DNA of 64,000 nucleotides from Beijerinckiaceae bacterium (GTDB lineage: Bacteria; Pseudomonadota; Alphaproteobacteria; Rhizobiales; Beijerinckiaceae): positions 51,050 to 115,049 of the forward strand of contig WSYC01000011.1 of assembly GCA_009773635.1 (NCBI GenBank). Direction: 5' to 3'. Below, one piece after another: positions 17,423 through 27,118 of the stretch. A program made the position numbers and the translations under genes. How positions within the stretch are numbered: position 1 is the first letter of the stretch; each line of letters begins with the position of its first letter. The notes under the pieces were generated by a model. The model saw only the letters and a list, made by a program, of their open reading frames with translations. It was not told the DNA's origin and did no database searches.

Positions 17423-19693
17423 ATGCCCGATCTTCTGTTCGAACTTTTTTCCGAGGAAATTCCGGCCCGCATGCAGCGGCAGGCGGCGGATGACCTGAAA
17501 AAGCTGGTCACCAACGCGCTGGTGGATCGCGGGTTGACCTATGAGGGCGCGAAAGCCTTCGCGACCCCGCGCCGCCTCGCGCTGACGATTGCCGGCCTGC
17601 CGGTGCGCCAGCCGGATACGCGCGAGGAGAAAAAGGGCCCGCGCGTCGGCTCGCCCGAGGGCGCGGTGCAGGGCTTCCTGAAATCCGCCGGGCTGACCTC
17701 GCTCGATCAGGCGAAGATCGAGAGCGATCCCAAGAAGGGCGAGTTCTACGTCGCCGTGATCGAGAAGAAGGGCGGCGCGACGCTGGACGTTCTGGCCGAA
17801 ATCCTGCCGGCGGTGATCCGATCGTTTCCGTGGCCGAAATCGATGCGCTGGGGCGCTGCGAGCGCCTCGCCCGGCTCTTTACGCTGGGTGCGGCCGCTGC
17901 GCGGCATCGTTGCGACCTTCGGCAGCGAGACCGTGGAACCGGAGATCGTGCCCTTCGATGTCGATGGCCTGAAAGCCGGCAACATCACCTGGGGCCACCG
18001 CTTCATGGCACCAGCCGCGATTCAGGTGCGGCGTTTCGATGATTACGTCAGCAAGCTTGAAGCCGCCAAGGTCGTGCTCGATGCCGACAGGCGCAAGGAG
18101 ATCATCCGCGCCGATGCGCGCAATCTCGCCTCGGCCCAGCTCCTTGAGGTGATCGAGGACGAGGGGCTGCTCGAAGAAGTGGCGGGCCTTGTCGAATGGC
18201 CGGTTGTGCTGATGGGCGGCTTCGAGCCAGAGTTTCTCGATGTGCCCGCCGAGGTGATCCGCGCCACGATCCGCGCCAACCAGAAGTGCTTCGTGCTTAG
18301 AAAACAGGATGGCGCAGAAGCGAAGGCGATGGGGGGAGAACTGGCCAACAAGTTCCTGCTGACGGCAAATATCGAGGCGAAGGACGGCGGTGCCACGATC
18401 ATCGGCGGCAACGAGCGCGTCATCCGCGCGCGGCTCTCGGATGCGAAATTCTTCTGGGATACCGACCGCAAGACTTACGCCGAGGACCGCGAGTTCAAGC
18501 GGCTCGAAAAATTCAAGACGGTCACGTTCCATGAGAAGCTCGGGTCGCAGTGGGATCGCATCGAGCGCATCCGCGCGCTGGCCAAGGAACTGTGCAAGGT
18601 CACCGGCGCGGATGAGGCGCTGGTGGATCGCGCGGCAAGGCTGTGCAAGGCGGACCTGCTCACCGAAGTCGTCGGCGAATTCCCCGAGGTTCAGGGCCTG
18701 ATGGGCCGCAAATACGCTGGCCTGAATGGCGAGCATGCGAGCGTCGCAGCGGCCTGCGAGGAGCATTACAAGCCTGTGGGGCCGACGGATTCGGTGCCCA
18801 CGGACAAGGTTTCCGTCACGCTCGCGCTCGCGGACAAGCTCGATACGCTGGTGGGCTTCTGGGCGATCGACGAAAAGCCGACTGGCTCGAAGGACCCCTA
18901 TGCGCTCAGGCGTGCGGCTCTGGGTGTGATTAGGTTGCTGGTGGAGAATGGGGTGAGACTTTCTCTAGTTCCAAGCTTGATGGGGCCACTCAGTAGACTC
19001 AAAACGCAATTGAAAATCCGCTTCCTAATGGAGAGCGCGCGAACTCTAGGTAATCTGGCTGGTGCAGGAATTCCTGGCACTGAACAGAGCCTAGAAGCGA
19101 TAATGGAACGTGACAGGCCTATTGCCTCTCGCGAAGAGTTTGAGAGTTTTCTTCAGACCTCCTCAGACCTCCTCTCCTTCTTCCATGATCGCTTGAAGGT
19201 CATGCTCCGCGACAGCGGCGCGCGGCACGATCTGGTGGATGCCGTGCTCGCCAATGGCGAGGTGAATGACGATCTCCTGCTCGTCGTCCGCCGTGTCGAG
19301 GCGCTCGGCAAGTTCCTCGATACCGAGGACGGCAAATCCCTGCTCGCCGGGTTCAAGCGCGCGGCGAACATCCTCCGCGCTGAGGAAAAGAAGGACGGCG
19401 AGGGCGCGTTCGAAGCCGCCGCCGATGCTGCCCGCTTTGTCGAGACCGAAGAAAGGACCCTGCACGGCGTGCTGGCGGCCACCACGCCGGCGGTTGCCTG
19501 TGCGCTGAGCAAGCAGGATTTCGAGGGCGCAATGCGGATTATGGCGGGCCTTCGCGCGCCGGTCGATGCCTTCTTCGAGGCGGTGATGGTCAATGCCGAC
19601 GATCCCGCCATCCGCGTCAACCGACTCGCGCTGCTGGCCAGCTTGCGCCGGGTGACGCGGCAGGTCGCGGATTTCTCGAAGATCGCGGGGTAA
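17423..19693 (+). CDS. glyS: Glycyl-tRNA synthetase beta subunit
   Basis: 756 residues. It begins [17 protein letters not shown], the standard start of GlyS, so the ATG at 17423 is preferred to 17366. Other family blocks are [63 protein letters not shown] and [16 protein letters not shown]. The C-terminal anticodon-binding part runs from [21 protein letters not shown]. Between the last two blocks lies a stretch of about 80 residues with AT-richer, atypical codons (listed separately); the frame is intact. The N-terminus follows the DUF3828-like gene by 37 bases. Confidence 0.95.
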   Translation: MPDLLFELFSEEIPARMQRQAADDLKKLVTNALVDRGLTYEGAKAFATPRRLALTIAGLPVRQPDTREEKKGPRVGSPEGAVQGFLKSAGLTSLDQAKIESDPKKGEFYVAVIEKKGGATLDVLAEILPAVIRSFPWPKSMRWGAASASPGSLRWVRPLRGIVATFGSETVEPEIVPFDVDGLKAGNITWGHRFMAPAAIQVRRFDDYVSKLEAAKVVLDADRRKEIIRADARNLASAQLLEVIEDEGLLEEVAGLVEWPVVLMGGFEPEFLDVPAEVIRATIRANQKCFVLRKQDGAEAKAMGGELANKFLLTANIEAKDGGATIIGGNERVIRARLSDAKFFWDTDRKTYAEDREFKRLEKFKTVTFHEKLGSQWDRIERIRALAKELCKVTGADEALVDRAARLCKADLLTEVVGEFPEVQGLMGRKYAGLNGEHASVAAACEEHYKPVGPTDSVPTDKVSVTLALADKLDTLVGFWAIDEKPTGSKDPYALRRAALGVIRLLVENGVRLSLVPSLMGPLSRLKTQLKIRFLMESARTLGNLAGAGIPGTEQSLEAIMERDRPIASREEFESFLQTSSDLLSFFHDRLKVMLRDSGARHDLVDAVLANGEVNDDLLLVVRRVEALGKFLDTEDGKSLLAGFKRAANILRAEEKKDGEGAFEAAADAARFVETEERTLHGVLAATTPAVACALSKQDFEGAMRIMAGLRAPVDAFFEAVMVNADDPAIRVNRLALLASLRRVTRQVADFSKIAG
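18930..19170 (+). other. Segment of atypical codon use inside glyS
   Basis: From about 18930 to 19170 the gene abandons local codon habits. AGG, AGA, TTG, CTA, ATA, AGT and ACT become common (for example the codons for [20 protein letters not shown]). It ends at a 10-bp tandem repeat CAGACCTCCT x2 (19156-19175). The reading frame is kept, and the flanks are normal GlyS. It falls in the linker before the DLLSFF block, which varies among relatives. Confidence 0.6.
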
Positions 19694-19702
19694 GAACGCG
19701 CT

Positions 19703-19731
19703 GTCATGCCCGCCCCAAGCCCGAGCATGAC
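19703..19731. repeat. Short palindromic repeat (GTCATG...CATGAC type)
   Basis: GTCATGCCCGCCCCAAGCCC followed by GAGCATGAC is one of several related palindromes in the window; others are at 34895-34930, 55537-55572 and 55600-55633. All share a CCAAGCCCG-like centre and terminal GTCATG/CATGAC. It is a dispersed intergenic element typical of Hyphomicrobiales. Confidence 0.65.
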
Positions 19732-19740
19732 GGTGGTCAG

Positions 19741-19837
19741 TGTCATTCCCGGCGACGCGCAGCGGCGAACGGGAATCCATCTTGAGGCAAGTGGACTGGA
19801 TTCCCGCTCGGCGGCCTTGTCGCCGTCGGGAATGACA
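19741..19837. repeat. REP-like inverted repeat, 97 bp
   Basis: TGTCATTCCCGGCGACG at the left end pairs with CGTCGGGAATGACA at the right; inner arms CGGGAATCCA and TGGATTCCCG pair as well. Two nested stems result, about 45 bases after glyS. It could act as a terminator or RNA stabiliser, and there is no open frame within. Confidence 0.75.
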
Positions 19838-19955
19838 CCTCCGGCACACGAGCCAGCCTCACCCGGCATGGCGTAATCTCACCCATTTCCGGCCGCTTCC
19901 CCTCTCGCCAAACTCCGGAAATACTCTAGGTTTTGTTCAACTTTGGAGTTTTATC

Positions 19956-21239
19956 ATGAACAATACCGCTTCCCGCGCGCTTCCCGCCGGGCTTGTCATC
20001 CTGTGCGGCTGCGCCATCGCGATGCTGACCTTCGGCCCGCGCTCCGCGCTGGGCTTTTTCCAGCAGCCGATCATTTCCGCCAATGGCTGGGGGCGGGATG
20101 TCTTTTCCTTCGCCCTCGCGCTGCAGAACCTGTTCTGGGGCATCGGCCAGCCCTTCATGGGCGCGATCGCCGATCGCTTCGGCACGCTCAGGGTGCTCTG
20201 GGTCGGTGCGATCATGTATGCCGCCGGCCTCTACATGATGACCGTCTCGACCGATCCGGCAACGCTGGCGATTTCCTCCGGCGTGCTGATCGGGTTCGGG
20301 CTTTCCGGCTCGTCGTTCAACCTCGTGCTGGCGGCGTTCTCGAAGATTTTGCCGCCCGAAAAGCGCTCCATGGCCTTTGGCATGGGCACGGCGGCCGGCT
20401 CGTTCGGGCAGTTCCTCTATTCGCCGCTCGGCGTCGGCCTGATCCGCGATTACGGCTGGCAGAACGCGCTGCTGATCTTCGCCGGGCTGACGCTGCTGGT
20501 GCTGCCCCTCGCGCTCGCGGTGGCGACGCCGCCGAATAAAAAGGCATCCGAGGCTCCGCTCAATTCGGCCGAAAGCCAGAGCGTGATGCAGGCGCTGGTG
20601 CAGGCCTTCGGGCACCGCTCCTATGTGCTGCTGGTGATCGGGTTCTTCACCTGCGGCTTCCAGCTCGCATTCATCACGGTGCATCTGCCGAGCTATTTCA
20701 AGGATGTCGGCATGCCGCCCGAGGTGGGCGGCTGGACGCTCGCGCTGGTGGGCATCTTCAACATCGTGGGGTCACTGAGCGCCGGCTGGCTCGGCAACCG
20801 CATGCCGAAGCGCTGGATCCTCGCGATCATCTATTTCGCGCGCTCGATCGTCACGATCGGGCTCTTGATGTCGATCCCCTATATCGCGCAGCCGGTGAGC
20901 GTGTTCGGCTGGCAGACGACCGTGGGCGTGCTTTCGGCGCTCGCGTTCGGTGCGTTCACGGGGCTGTTGTGGCTTTCGACCGTGCCGCCGACGGCGAGCC
21001 TCGTCAGCCTGATGTTCGGCCCGCGCTACATGGCGATGCTCTATGGCTTCGCGTTCTTCTCGCATCAGGTCGGCGGGTTTCTCGGGGTCTACCTCGGCGG
21101 CATCCTGTTCGAGAAGACGGGGAGCTATGATGTCGTCTGGTGGCTCTCGGTCGGGCTCGGGGTCGCCTCGGCCCTCATCAACCTGCCGATCATCGAGAAG
21201 GCCGCGCCCGGGCGCTGGCAGGTGCAGGCCGCAACCTGA
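19956..21239 (+). CDS. MFS transporter
   Basis: 427 residues, about 12 hydrophobic segments. The MFS signature between helices 2 and 3 reads GAIADRFGTLRVLWVG (residues near 70-86). A second-half loop, GWLGNRMPKRWILA, corresponds to the repeated motif. It resembles the oxalate/formate-antiporter branch of MFS in its N-terminus (FFQQPIISANGW), but the substrate cannot be read. It stands alone: a REP-like element lies upstream, and a LysR gene is convergent downstream with only 9 bases between the stops. The LysR protein may regulate other targets. Confidence 0.85.
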   Translation: MNNTASRALPAGLVILCGCAIAMLTFGPRSALGFFQQPIISANGWGRDVFSFALALQNLFWGIGQPFMGAIADRFGTLRVLWVGAIMYAAGLYMMTVSTDPATLAISSGVLIGFGLSGSSFNLVLAAFSKILPPEKRSMAFGMGTAAGSFGQFLYSPLGVGLIRDYGWQNALLIFAGLTLLVLPLALAVATPPNKKASEAPLNSAESQSVMQALVQAFGHRSYVLLVIGFFTCGFQLAFITVHLPSYFKDVGMPPEVGGWTLALVGIFNIVGSLSAGWLGNRMPKRWILAIIYFARSIVTIGLLMSIPYIAQPVSVFGWQTTVGVLSALAFGAFTGLLWLSTVPPTASLVSLMFGPRYMAMLYGFAFFSHQVGGFLGVYLGGILFEKTGSYDVVWWLSVGLGVASALINLPIIEKAAPGRWQVQAAT

Positions 21240-21248
21240 GAAGGTGAC

Positions 21249-22163
21249 CTAGCCTTCCTCGCCCTCGATCAGCTTGCGTTTTTTTGCGAGCTCCGCCCCG
21301 AAAAAATCGAGGAAGGCGCGCACCCGTGCCGCCTTCTTGAGATCGGGGTGGGTGAGGACCCACATGCCGGTTTCCGATGTCGGCCGGATCGCCGGGATTT
21401 GCACGGCATTCTTGAGCTGTGCGCCGATGAACGAGGGCAAGAGCCCGAGGCCGAGCCCGGCCTCGATCGCGCTTGCGAGCGTTGAAACCGCATTCACCTT
21501 CACGACGACGCTCTCCGGAGCGACATTGGCCGCGACCCAGCGCCCGCCCGCCGTGCCGACGATGGGATCGCCGAGGCCGACCCAGCGCGTGGGTGCGGCG
21601 CAGAGGGCGGCGACGTTTTCAAGGTCGAGCTTTGCTTCGGCAGCCAGCGCCTTCGAGACATAGGCGCCCCAGCCGATGGTGGCAACGCGGCGGCCGACGA
21701 GGCTCTGCGGCGGATCAACGGACGCCCGGATCGCCACATCGGCATCGCGGCGCGAGAGGTTCAGCGCGCGGTTGTCGATGACGAAATCGAGCGTGATTTC
21801 CGGGAAACGTTGCCGGAAAGCGCAGAACATCGGCGCGACAAGGTGGGAGAAGATCGTATCTGTGGTGGTGACGCGCAATTCGCCCGAGGGGCGCACGTCC
21901 TGCCCGGCGATGCGGCGCTCGAATTCGATGATCGATTCCGCCATGCGCATTGCCAGCGCGACCATTTCCTCGCCAGCGGATGTCAGGAGATAGCCGGAAC
22001 GGGCGCGCTCGAAAATCCTGACGCCGAGATGCTCTTCCAGCGCATTCAACCGGCGGAACACGGTTGAATTGTTGACACCCAGCGCTTCCGCCGCCCCGCC
22101 CAGCGATCGATGGTCCGCAATGGCGCGAACGAGGCGGAAATCATCCCAGGCGAGAGGCTGCAT
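21249..22163 (-). CDS. LysR-family transcriptional regulator
   Basis: 304 residues. The winged helix-turn-helix is at residues 1-65 (DDFRLVRAIADHRSLGGAAEALGVNNSTVFRRLNALEEHLG, in pieces). The effector-binding domain begins near 90 (RVTTTDTIFSHLVAPMFCAF). The ATG at 22163 starts four residues before the DNA-binding helix and is preferred to far-upstream open frame. The target is not evident: its neighbours are convergent (MFS) or on the same strand (tsaC-like, upstream). Confidence 0.9.
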   Translation of the reverse strand: MQPLAWDDFRLVRAIADHRSLGGAAEALGVNNSTVFRRLNALEEHLGVRIFERARSGYLLTSAGEEMVALAMRMAESIIEFERRIAGQDVRPSGELRVTTTDTIFSHLVAPMFCAFRQRFPEITLDFVIDNRALNLSRRDADVAIRASVDPPQSLVGRRVATIGWGAYVSKALAAEAKLDLENVAALCAAPTRWVGLGDPIVGTAGGRWVAANVAPESVVVKVNAVSTLASAIEAGLGLGLLPSFIGAQLKNAVQIPAIRPTSETGMWVLTHPDLKKAARVRAFLDFFGAELAKKRKLIEGEEG

Positions 22164-22263
22164 TCGATCTGACACCTTCAAAATTGCACGATCAAGTTTG
22201 CAAAATACAGCATACCTTGCGTTGATGCACTCCGGGTTTCTACGGAGTTTCCGGGGGGGTGGG

Positions 22264-23265
22264 CTACTTCGCCGCGGCGGCGCGCGCGAGGCGATCGAGA
22301 ATGGCTTCCCCGAGCCCGTGCGCCGGGATCGGCGCCACCGCAATACCGGTGGTGGACAGCTGATCGAGCGCGCGCAGATGGCGGTAGAGGTTTGCAGCGG
22401 CTTCGGCAGGATCGCCCCGCTCGGAAAGATTGAGCGACAGATGCGGCATCGCGCCTTCCGGCAAGGGTAGCCCGAAGCCGAGGCAGGCCTCGCCGGGCCG
22501 GACGGTCGTCGCGCCGAGCCGGAGCGTGTGCTCCGGTGCGTAATGCGAGGAGAGGCGGCCGGGCGCCAGCGGCGCTTCGGCGTCACCGGCGGCGTCCTTC
22601 AGCGCGAAGCCGAGAACGGCTTCGATCGCCTCGCGCGCGATGCCGCCGGGGCGTAGCATCACCACGGTGTCATCAAGGCAGCCAAGGATGGTGGATTCGA
22701 CGCCGATCGCGGTCGGTCCGCCGTCAACGATGGCGTCGATGATGCCGTCGAGATCCGCCGCGACATGCGCGGCGAGGCTCGGCGAGATGTGGCCGGAGCG
22801 GTTGGCGCTGGGCGCGGCGATCGGCCGGCCCGCCCGGCGCAGGATCGCCTGCGCGACCGGGTGATCGGGCACGCGGATCGCGAGAGATGGCAGGCCGGCA
22901 CGCGCGAGTTCGCAGACGGGGGAAGTGGGCGTGGCGGGCACCACCAGTGTCAGCGCGCCCGGCCAGAAGGCCTTGGCCAGCTTCACGGCAAGCGGCGGGA
23001 AATTCCCGAGGCTGAACGCTGCCGCGAGGTCCGGCACATGCGCGATCAGCGGGTTGAAGCTCGGCCGCCCCTTGGCGGCATAGAGCCGCGCGACCGCCTC
23101 CGGGCTGGTGGCATCAGCGCCAAGGCCGTAGACGGTTTCGGTCGGGAAGGCGACAAGCCGCCCGGCCGCCAGAATCTCGCCAGCGCGGGCAAGATCGGCG
23201 GGTGTGGTGCCAAGGCGCTGTGTGGCCATCACCGGGCGGGCAGATGTGTGATCGGGCTCAGCCAT
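22264..23265 (-). CDS. L-threonylcarbamoyladenylate synthase (Sua5/TsaC type)
   Basis: 333 residues, the long Sua5 form. It makes threonylcarbamoyl-AMP for the t6A modification at tRNA position 37. The YrdC domain has RLVAFPTETVYGLGADA and the KGRPSFNPLIAH motif, then PIAAPSANRSGHISPS. The C-terminal Sua5 domain follows a linker (GRLSSHYAPEHTLRLG). I prefer the ATG at 23265 (MAEPDHTS); 23229 (MATQRLG) is also possible. It is divergent from the acyl-CoA dehydrogenase operon and shares its upstream region with the operator at 23391. Confidence 0.92.
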   Translation of the reverse strand: MAEPDHTSARPVMATQRLGTTPADLARAGEILAAGRLVAFPTETVYGLGADATSPEAVARLYAAKGRPSFNPLIAHVPDLAAAFSLGNFPPLAVKLAKAFWPGALTLVVPATPTSPVCELARAGLPSLAIRVPDHPVAQAILRRAGRPIAAPSANRSGHISPSLAAHVAADLDGIIDAIVDGGPTAIGVESTILGCLDDTVVMLRPGGIAREAIEAVLGFALKDAAGDAEAPLAPGRLSSHYAPEHTLRLGATTVRPGEACLGFGLPLPEGAMPHLSLNLSERGDPAEAAANLYRHLRALDQLSTTGIAVAPIPAHGLGEAILDRLARAAAAK

Positions 23266-23390
23266 GATGCCGCGCCCCCACTGTCGTGTTTCTGACAGTT
23301 GCAGGCCGGTCCGGCGTGTCAGGATGCAGCCTCCGTGACGGAATTTCATCCTCAGGGTGCTGTCCGGTCAAATTGGTGCTTGCATCAAAA

Positions 23391-23408
23391 TAGTTCATAT
23401 GTAAACTA
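23391..23408. promoter_or_regulatory. Candidate operator upstream of acyl-CoA dehydrogenase operon
   Basis: TAGTTCATATGTAAACTA is an imperfect inverted repeat (14 of 18 positions symmetric). It shares AGTTCATAT and the AACT arm with the perfect palindrome at 6131-6146 before ETF-QO. It lies 143 bases before the dehydrogenase start and 125 before the divergent Sua5-type gene. Confidence 0.55.
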
Positions 23409-23551
23409 AATCTCGCTGTAACCCCTGCGTCCAATCCGCGGCGTCTTCGGCTTCAGGATGTCAACGTCCTAGCGGTTTGCTATGGTGGTTCCAAACAAGA
23501 AATGCGCGGGCGCCGAACCGAACCGGACCAGGCCCGCTCGGGAGGAAGATC

Positions 23552-25330
23552 ATGACCTATCGTGCCCCGGTTGAGGATATCCTGTTCGCGATGCGCCATG
23601 CAGCCGGGCTGGATCATGGTCTGGAGAACGGGCTGTATGCCGATCTCGCGGATGGCGTTGCCGAGGCCGTGCTCGAGGAAGCTGCCAAATTCGCTGAGGA
23701 TCGGATCGCGCCGCTGAACCGCACCGGGGACAAGGAAACCTCGCGGCTCGTCGATGGCAAGGTCGTCGTGCCTGCCGGCTTCACAGAAGCCTACCGTGAC
23801 TGGGCGGCAGGTGGCTGGGCGGGCGTCGCGGCGGACCCGGAATTCGGCGGGCAGGGGCTGCCGGTAGTGCTCAATATCGCCTGCACCGAAATCTGGAATT
23901 CGGCGAACCTCGCGTTCTCGCTCAATCCGCTCTTGACGATGGGGGCGGTGGAGGCCGTCACCGCGCATGGCTCGGACTATCTCAAGCAAACCTTCCTCGC
24001 GAAGATGATCTCCGGCGAATGGACCGGAACGATGAACCTCACCGAGCCGCAAGCCGGCTCGGACCTCGCGCTTCTGACCTCGCGTGCCGAGCCGGTGGGG
24101 GATGGCACCTATCGCATCTTCGGTTCCAAGATTTTCATCACCTACGGCGACCACGAGATGACCGAAAATATCGTGCATCTCTTTCTCGCGCGTCTGCCGG
24201 GTGCCCCTCCCGGCACACGCGGGATTTCGCTGTTTCTGGTGCCGAAATTCGTGGTCAATGCCGATGGCAGCCTTGGTGCACGCAATGATGTCCGTTGCCA
24301 CGCGCTCGAGCACAAGCTCGGCATCCATGCCTCGCCGACCGCAACGATGATCTTCGGCGATAACGGCGGTGCCATCGGCTATCTCGTCGGTGAGGAGAAC
24401 AAGGGCCTCAACTGCATGTTCACGATGATGAACAATGCCCGCCTTGCGGTGGGCGTGCAGGGCGTTGCGGTGGCGGAGCGCGCCTACCAGCAGGCGCTGG
24501 CCTATGCGCAGGATCGCAAGCAGGGTCGTGCTGTCGGTGCGCCAGCGGCCTCGCCGATTATCGAGCACCCGGATGTGAAGCGTATGCTGCTCGAGATGCG
24601 CGCCAAGACGGCGGCGGCACGGGCGCTGTGCCTCGTCACAGCGGCGGCGCTTGATCGCTATCACCGGCTTGAGGATGCAGAAGCGCGCCGCATCGCGCAT
24701 GAGGAGGCGAGCCTCCTGACCCCGGTTGCGAAAGCGTTCTCGACCGATATCGGCATCGAGGTCGCCTCATCCGGGGTGCAGATCCATGGCGGCATGGGCT
24801 TTATCGAGGAAACCGGCGCGGCGCAGCACTATCGCGACGCGCGCATCCTCGCGATTTACGAGGGCACCAACGGCATTCAGGCGATCGATCTCGTCATGCG
24901 CAAGCTGCCGCTCTCGGATGGCAAGCGCGTCGGCGCGATGATCGCCGGCTATCGCCAGTCCGCCGAGAAGGCCGGCACGATCAACGATCCGGGTTTCCAG
25001 CGCGTCGGCGAGCGGCTGAAGGCTGCCGTTGCTTCTCTGGAACGGGCGACCGACTACATGCTCGACAATCTGAAGGCCAATCCCAACGCCGCGCTGGCGG
25101 GGGCAACGCCCTACCTCAGGCTGTTCGCGCTCGCATCGGGTGGCGCCTATCTTGCGGATCTGGCGCTGGCGTCCCGGGTCGCGATCTCGGCGGGGGACAG
25201 TGATCCGCGCCATGCCTTGCGTATCCGCGATGCGCGCTTCTTCGCGGAAAACCTTGCGAGCGCCGCGCCGGGCATCGAGGCTTCGGTGCTCGATGGCGCC
25301 GAGGCGATCAACGCCGCCTTTGCCGAGTGA
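23552..25330 (+). CDS. Acyl-CoA dehydrogenase (long, DmdC/FadE-like form)
   Basis: 592 residues, the roughly 600-residue acyl-CoA dehydrogenase class with an extra C-terminal domain. It oxidises an acyl-CoA to the 2-enoyl-CoA and feeds electrons to ETF. Visible are GTMNLTEPQAGSDL, the FAD-binding block SKIFITYGDHE, VQIHGGMGFIEETG, and YEGTNGIQAIDL with the likely catalytic glutamate. Many relatives are annotated as 3-methylmercaptopropionyl-CoA dehydrogenase (DmdC), but substrate cannot be told from this. The ATG at 23552 has GGAGGAAG upstream. An enoyl-CoA hydratase and an SDR follow closely. Confidence 0.92.
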   Translation: MTYRAPVEDILFAMRHAAGLDHGLENGLYADLADGVAEAVLEEAAKFAEDRIAPLNRTGDKETSRLVDGKVVVPAGFTEAYRDWAAGGWAGVAADPEFGGQGLPVVLNIACTEIWNSANLAFSLNPLLTMGAVEAVTAHGSDYLKQTFLAKMISGEWTGTMNLTEPQAGSDLALLTSRAEPVGDGTYRIFGSKIFITYGDHEMTENIVHLFLARLPGAPPGTRGISLFLVPKFVVNADGSLGARNDVRCHALEHKLGIHASPTATMIFGDNGGAIGYLVGEENKGLNCMFTMMNNARLAVGVQGVAVAERAYQQALAYAQDRKQGRAVGAPAASPIIEHPDVKRMLLEMRAKTAAARALCLVTAAALDRYHRLEDAEARRIAHEEASLLTPVAKAFSTDIGIEVASSGVQIHGGMGFIEETGAAQHYRDARILAIYEGTNGIQAIDLVMRKLPLSDGKRVGAMIAGYRQSAEKAGTINDPGFQRVGERLKAAVASLERATDYMLDNLKANPNAALAGATPYLRLFALASGGAYLADLALASRVAISAGDSDPRHALRIRDARFFAENLASAAPGIEASVLDGAEAINAAFAE

Positions 25331-25348
25331 GCCAGAAAGCAGGATACG

Positions 25349-26101
25349 ATGACCGAGACCGTTCTTGCGCACCGCGAAGGTGCCGTCCTTGTGCTGACGC
25401 TCAACCGGGCGGACAAGAAAAACGCCCTGACCGGCGCGATGTATGATGCGCTCACGGCAGGGCTCATCGAGGCCAATGCCGATCCGGCCATCGGCGCGAC
25501 GCTGATCCTGGGTCAGCCCGGTATTTTCTGCGCCGGCAACGATATAAAGGATTTCATCGGCTTTGCGATGAATGGTTCGCTCGGCGCGCCGATCATCGGC
25601 TTCCTGAAGGCGCTGGTTGCCAACGCCAAGCCGCTGGTCGCGGGGGTCGATGGCGGTGCAATCGGCATTGGCACCACAATGATCCTGCATTGCGATTACG
25701 CTGTTGCCTCCGAGCGCGCGGTGTTCGCAACGCCCTTCGTTGATCTTGCTCTTGTACCGGAGGCTGGTTCCAGCCTTATCGTGCCCGAGCTGATGGGGCA
25801 CCGCCTCGCTTTCGAAATGCTGGTGATGGGCGCGCGTTTTGACGCGAAACGGGCCGCGGCAACAGGTCTTGTCAATCAGGTTGTCACGCCGGGAGCCCTT
25901 GAAAGGGCGGCGTTCGAGAGCGCGGCGGCGATCGCAGCCAAGCCGCGTGAGGCCGTTGCAATCTCCCGCCGCCTGATGCGGGGCGACACCGACCGCTTGC
26001 TGGCACGCATCGACGAGGAGGCAAAAGCCTTCGCGGAACGGCTGAAGTCAGCGGAGGCCCGCGCCGCCTTCGAAGCTTTTCTCAGCCGTCCCAAGAGCTG
26101 A
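25349..26101 (+). CDS. Enoyl-CoA hydratase/isomerase
   Basis: 250 residues of the crotonase superfamily. The N-terminal LTLNRADKKNALTGAMYD and the oxyanion-hole motif GIFCAGNDIKDF are clear; VAGVDGGAIGIGTTM marks the second oxyanion position. In place of the usual catalytic glutamates, FVDLALVPEAGSS keeps one glutamate (PEAGSS). It would hydrate the product of the preceding dehydrogenase, or isomerise it. The gap to the dehydrogenase is 18 bases, so they form an operon. Confidence 0.9.
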   Translation: MTETVLAHREGAVLVLTLNRADKKNALTGAMYDALTAGLIEANADPAIGATLILGQPGIFCAGNDIKDFIGFAMNGSLGAPIIGFLKALVANAKPLVAGVDGGAIGIGTTMILHCDYAVASERAVFATPFVDLALVPEAGSSLIVPELMGHRLAFEMLVMGARFDAKRAAATGLVNQVVTPGALERAAFESAAAIAAKPREAVAISRRLMRGDTDRLLARIDEEAKAFAERLKSAEARAAFEAFLSRPKS

Positions 26102-26160
26102 GTTCTTCCCTATTCTTGCCCGCTGCGGCGCATGATCAAAAAAGCAAAGGAAATCCCGTC

Positions 26161-27027
26161 ATGAGCCTGAATGGAAAGACGCTGTTCATCACCGGTGCCT
26201 CGCGCGGCATCGGACTTGCCATCGCCCTGCGCGCCGCGCGGGATGGCGCGAACATTGTTGTGGCCGCGAAAACCGCGGAGGCGCATCCGAAGCTCGAGGG
26301 CACGATCTTTAGCGCTGCGGAGGCGATCGAGAAGGCGGGCGGCAAGGCGCTGCCGTTGCAGCTCGACATCCGCGACGATGCCGCGACCGAAGCCGCCTTT
26401 GCAACCGCCGCGCAGCATTTCGGTGGCATCGACATCGTCGTCAACAATGCGAGCGCGATCAACCTCGCCCCCGTGGCGGCGCTGGACATGAAGCGCTTCG
26501 ATCTCATGCACCAGATCAACGCGCGTGGTACCTATCTCGTCTCGAAATGCGGATTGCCCTATCTCGCGAAAGCGCAGAACCCGCATATCCTGATGCTGTC
26601 GCCGCCGCTCGACATGAAGACCAAATGGTTCGCCGGCCACACCGGCTATTCCATGGCGAAATTCGGCATGAGCCTTGTGGTGCTCGGCCTTGCGGGCGAG
26701 ACCAAGGGCCGCATCGGCGTCAACGCCCTCTGGCCGCGCACAACCATTGCGACGGCAGCGGTGAAGAACATTCTGGGCGGCGAGCAGCTGATGCGCTCCT
26801 CGCGCACGCCGGAAATCCTCGCCGATGCCGCGCATATGATTGTCACCAAGGACGCGAAGACTTTCACCGGCAACTTCCTGATCGACGATACCTTCATGGC
26901 TGGCGAAGGTGTGCGGGACTTCGATGTCTATCGCGCGGACCCGACGCAGGCGCTGACACCGGATTTCTTCGTGCCCGAGGACAGTATTCCGCCCGCATGC
27001 GCGAGTTACGGGCCCCTGAAATCCTGA
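26161..27027 (+). CDS. SDR family oxidoreductase, HSDL2-like
   Basis: 288 residues. The Rossmann NAD(P) motif is TGASRGIGLA (near residue 11), followed by DIVVNNASAINLAP. The active-site YSMAKFGMS carries Tyr and Lys. The long middle section and TFTGNFLIDDTF place it close to hydroxysteroid dehydrogenase-like 2 proteins, found with fatty-acid catabolism genes. The ATG at 26161 is preferred over 26116, which lies in the gap. It is the third gene of the dehydrogenase operon; the substrate is unknown, probably a 3-hydroxyacyl compound. Confidence 0.85.
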   Translation: MSLNGKTLFITGASRGIGLAIALRAARDGANIVVAAKTAEAHPKLEGTIFSAAEAIEKAGGKALPLQLDIRDDAATEAAFATAAQHFGGIDIVVNNASAINLAPVAALDMKRFDLMHQINARGTYLVSKCGLPYLAKAQNPHILMLSPPLDMKTKWFAGHTGYSMAKFGMSLVVLGLAGETKGRIGVNALWPRTTIATAAVKNILGGEQLMRSSRTPEILADAAHMIVTKDAKTFTGNFLIDDTFMAGEGVRDFDVYRADPTQALTPDFFVPEDSIPPACASYGPLKS

Positions 27028-27118
27028 GCCGGCAGAACCACATTTTCTGCTTGCCACGCAGCCCGGGATGCGCTCGATAGGCGCATTCCAGAGAGCAGGC
27101 AGAGGGAGCGGAACCGGC

